Source: JANPCX01 sp966211815 (GTDB lineage: Bacteria; Pseudomonadota; Gammaproteobacteria; Burkholderiales; Burkholderiaceae_C). From it: a stretch of 64,000 nucleotides of DNA. Shown here piece by piece: positions 61,915 through 64,000 of the stretch; position 1 is the stretch's first letter, and each line of letters starts with the position of its first letter. The stretch spans positions 4,502 through 68,501 of the forward strand of contig CBIHOD010000016.1 in NCBI GenBank assembly GCA_966211815.1. The letters are read 5' to 3'. Under the pieces are notes generated by a model. It was given only the letters and a program-made list of their open reading frames with translations. It was not told where the DNA came from and ran no database searches. A program made the position numbers and the translations under genes.

Positions 61915-63312
61915 TCAGCATTCCACGATGTTCACCGCCAAACCGCCACGGGCGGTTTCCTTGTACTTGCTCATCATGTCGGCGCCGGTTTCGCGCATCG
62001 TCTTGATCACCTTGTCGAGGCTGACGTGGTGCGTGCCGTCGCCGTGCAAGGCCATGCGGGCGGCGTTGATCGCCTTGACCGAAGCGATGGCGTTGCGTTC
62101 GATGCATGGGATCTGCACCAGCCCGCCGACCGGGTCACAGGTCAGGCCGAGGTGGTGTTCCATGCCGATCTCCGCGGCGTTTTCGACTTGAGCGGGCGTT
62201 CCGCCGAGCACGGCGCAGAGGGCACCGGCGGCCATCGAGCAGGCCACACCGACTTCGCCCTGGCAGCCGACTTCCGCGCCCGAGATCGACGCGTTCTCCT
62301 TGTAGAGCATGCCGATGGCGGCGGCGGTCAGCAGGAAATCGATGGCGCCGGCGTCGCTGGCGCCGGGGATGAACCGGGCGTAGTAGTGCAGCACCGCCGG
62401 GATGATTCCGGCCGCCCCATTGGTCGGGGCGGTGACGACGCGCCCGCCGGCGGCGTTCTCCTCGTTCACCGCCAGGGCGAAGAGGTTGACCCAGTCCATC
62501 ACCTGCAGCGGGTCGGCCGCCGCCGCCGAAGCGCTGGCTTGCAGCTTGTCGTGCAGCGCGGCGGCGCGGCGCTTGACCTTGAAGCCGCCCGGCAGCACGC
62601 CGGACGTGGAGCATCCGCGGTTGACGCAGCCCTGCATCGTGTTCCAGATGCGCAGCAGGCCGCTGTCGATCTCGGCGTCGCTGCGCCAGTGCCTTTCGTT
62701 GACCCGCATCAACTGGGCGATGCTGCAGCCTTCGCGCTCGGTCAGCGCCAGCAGCTCGGCGGCGGAATGGAAAGGCAGCGGCAACACCGTGGCGTCGGGC
62801 GCGATCTGCTTCTGGCGCGTGCCGTCGGCCGCCACTTCCTCGCTGACGACGAAGCCGCCGCCCACCGAATAGAAGGTGCGGCTGGCCAGCGGCTCGGCGG
62901 CGCCGTCCTCGCCGAAGGCGCTGAAGCGCATGCCGTTGGCATGGAAGGGCAGGCTTTGGCGGCGGAAAAAGACCAGGTCCGCGGCTTCGTCGAAGGCGAT
63001 CTCATGCTCGCCTTGCAGGCGCATGCGCCGGGTCCGCCGCACTTCGGCCAGGATGCCGGGGATGGCCTCGACATCGACGGTGTCCGGTTCGTGGCCCGCC
63101 AGGCCGAGAAGCACGGCGGTGTCGCTGCCGTGGCCTTTGCCCGTCGCGCCGAGCGAGCCGTAGAGCTCGGTCTTGACGCGCCGCGTCCGGTCCAGCAGGC
63201 CGTCATGGGCCAGCCTGGCGACGAACAGGTGCGCGGCCCGCATCGGCCCCACGGTGTGGGAGCTGCTGGGGCCGATGCCGATCTTGAAGAGGTCGAAGAC
63301 TGAGACAGCCAT
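61915..63312 (-). CDS. sdaA: L-serine ammonia-lyase
   Basis: Iron-sulphur enzyme that deaminates L-serine to pyruvate. The 465-residue one-chain form shows VFDLFKIGIGPSSSHTVGP, ELYGSLGATGKGHGSD, APTNGAAGIIPAVL, and Cys350, Cys358 and Cys392 (GCQGEVGVACSMAAG, LTCDPVGG), among which the cluster ligands should lie. It follows gcvP by 30 bases, linking glycine cleavage and serine breakdown. Confidence 0.95.
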   Translation of the reverse strand: MAVSVFDLFKIGIGPSSSHTVGPMRAAHLFVARLAHDGLLDRTRRVKTELYGSLGATGKGHGSDTAVLLGLAGHEPDTVDVEAIPGILAEVRRTRRMRLQGEHEIAFDEAADLVFFRRQSLPFHANGMRFSAFGEDGAAEPLASRTFYSVGGGFVVSEEVAADGTRQKQIAPDATVLPLPFHSAAELLALTEREGCSIAQLMRVNERHWRSDAEIDSGLLRIWNTMQGCVNRGCSTSGVLPGGFKVKRRAAALHDKLQASASAAAADPLQVMDWVNLFALAVNEENAAGGRVVTAPTNGAAGIIPAVLHYYARFIPGASDAGAIDFLLTAAAIGMLYKENASISGAEVGCQGEVGVACSMAAGALCAVLGGTPAQVENAAEIGMEHHLGLTCDPVGGLVQIPCIERNAIASVKAINAARMALHGDGTHHVSLDKVIKTMRETGADMMSKYKETARGGLAVNIVEC

Positions 63313-63342
63313 GGGTCATCCAATCGGTAGGGGCCGCGGGTT

Positions 63343-64000
63343 TCAGGCGTAGTCGGACATCGGCACGCAGGCGCAGAACAGGTTGCGGTCGCCGTAGACG
63401 TTGTCCACCCGGCCGACCGGCGACCAGTATTTGCTCTGGCGCAGCGCGGCCACCGGGTAGGCGGCTTCTTCGCGTGTGTAGGCGTGCTTCCAATCGGTGG
63501 CCATCAGCGCCTCGGCGGTGTGCGGCGCTGCCTTCAGCGGGTTGTCGTCGCGCGGCCATTGGCCCTGCTCGACACGGCGGATCTCCTCGCGGATGGCGAT
63601 CATCGCGTCGATGAAGCGGTCCAGCTCTTTCAGCGGCTCGCTCTCGGTGGGTTCGACCATCAGTGTGCCGGCCACCGGGAAGCTCAGCGTCGGCGCGTGG
63701 AAGCCGTAGTCGATCAGGCGCTTGGCCACGTCCTCGGCGCTGATGCCCTGGGCGCCACCGGTGCTTTCCTTCAGCGGGCGCAGGTCCAGGATGCATTCGT
63801 GGGCCACGCCGCCGCCCTTGATGCCTTCGGCGTTGCCCGAATACAGGACCGGATAGTGAGGCGCCAGTCGCGCGGCGATGTAGTTGGCGCTGAGGATGGC
63901 GGTCTCGGTGGCCGCCTGCAGGCCTTCCGCGCCCATCATGCGGCAGTACATCCAGCTGATCGGCAGCACCGCGGCGTTGCCCAGCGGCGCGGCGGACACG
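63343..64000 (-). CDS. gcvP: Glycine dehydrogenase (decarboxylating), C-terminal part, 5' truncated
   Basis: The frame is open to the right edge, so only ~219 C-terminal residues of a ~960-residue P-protein are seen. SAAPLGNAAVLPISWMYCRMMG, AILSANYIAARL, HECILDLRPLK and the FPVAGTLMVEPTESEPLKELDRFIDAMIAI segment are typical of the C-terminal lobe of the glycine cleavage system P-protein, which decarboxylates glycine using pyridoxal phosphate (the PLP Lys lies outside the window). Confidence 0.95.
   Translation of the reverse strand, partial: VSAAPLGNAAVLPISWMYCRMMGAEGLQAATETAILSANYIAARLAPHYPVLYSGNAEGIKGGGVAHECILDLRPLKESTGGAQGISAEDVAKRLIDYGFHAPTLSFPVAGTLMVEPTESEPLKELDRFIDAMIAIREEIRRVEQGQWPRDDNPLKAAPHTAEALMATDWKHAYTREEAAYPVAALRQSKYWSPVGRVDNVYGDRNLFCACVPMSDYA

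Overview
The window comes from the chromosome of a high-GC betaproteobacterium, most probably a member of the Burkholderiales (Comamonadaceae-like). The evidence is gene order: yceD-rpmF-plsX-fabHDG-acpP-fabF, then rpoE-rseA-rseB-mucD, then lepA-lepB-DUF4845-rnc-era-recO-pdxJ-acpS-nagZ, and lptF/lptG divergent from pepA-holC. Strong codon bias produces long antisense shadow frames, which I left out. I saw no rRNA, tRNA, CRISPR array, insertion sequence or prophage. Most of the window is core genome.

Layout. 1-3200: the end of an operon with a ThDP-dependent enzyme (cut by the left edge), a short-chain dehydrogenase and two small citrate-synthase-fold proteins that both lack catalytic residues; this is the least explained biochemistry here. 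3303-11001: a TonB receptor, a periplasmic binding protein and a 1498-residue hybrid kinase with receivers, HPt, GGDEF and EAL domains, looking like one nutrient-sensing and c-di-GMP module. 11070-12791: a chemoreceptor gene with a good sigma-28 (FliA) promoter and a terminator. 13058-15501: a SnoaL-like protein, a small membrane protein, tadA and an LD-carboxypeptidase. 15566-19922: a second TonB receptor and an aldehyde dehydrogenase. 19942-24201 (minus): dTDP-rhamnose synthesis (rfbBDAC) plus a glycosyltransferase.

24356-34029: rhlE, an RsmI-like methylase with yceF (minus), then the ribosomal L32 and fatty-acid synthesis cluster. 34155-38676: the sigma-E envelope stress operon ending in a DegP-type protease. 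38677-39258 is the richest non-coding stretch: a phased group of DnaA-box-like sites followed by a promoter, two back-to-back hairpins and a T-run that together look like a ~65-nt small RNA. 39259-47289: translation, secretion, RNA processing, repair, vitamin B6 and cell-wall recycling genes. 47358-52249: mixed genes of weaker assignment, including a GST, a short crotonase and a FimV-like protein.

52290-57130 (minus): lptF-lptG-cbiX-cysB-like regulator-aminotransferase, divergent from pepA-holC with only 30 bases between start codons. 59860-64000: a branched-chain amino-acid binding protein, then on the minus strand rpmB-rpmG behind a long structured leader, sdaA, and the C-terminal part of gcvP, cut by the right edge. 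The last two place serine and glycine catabolism together.
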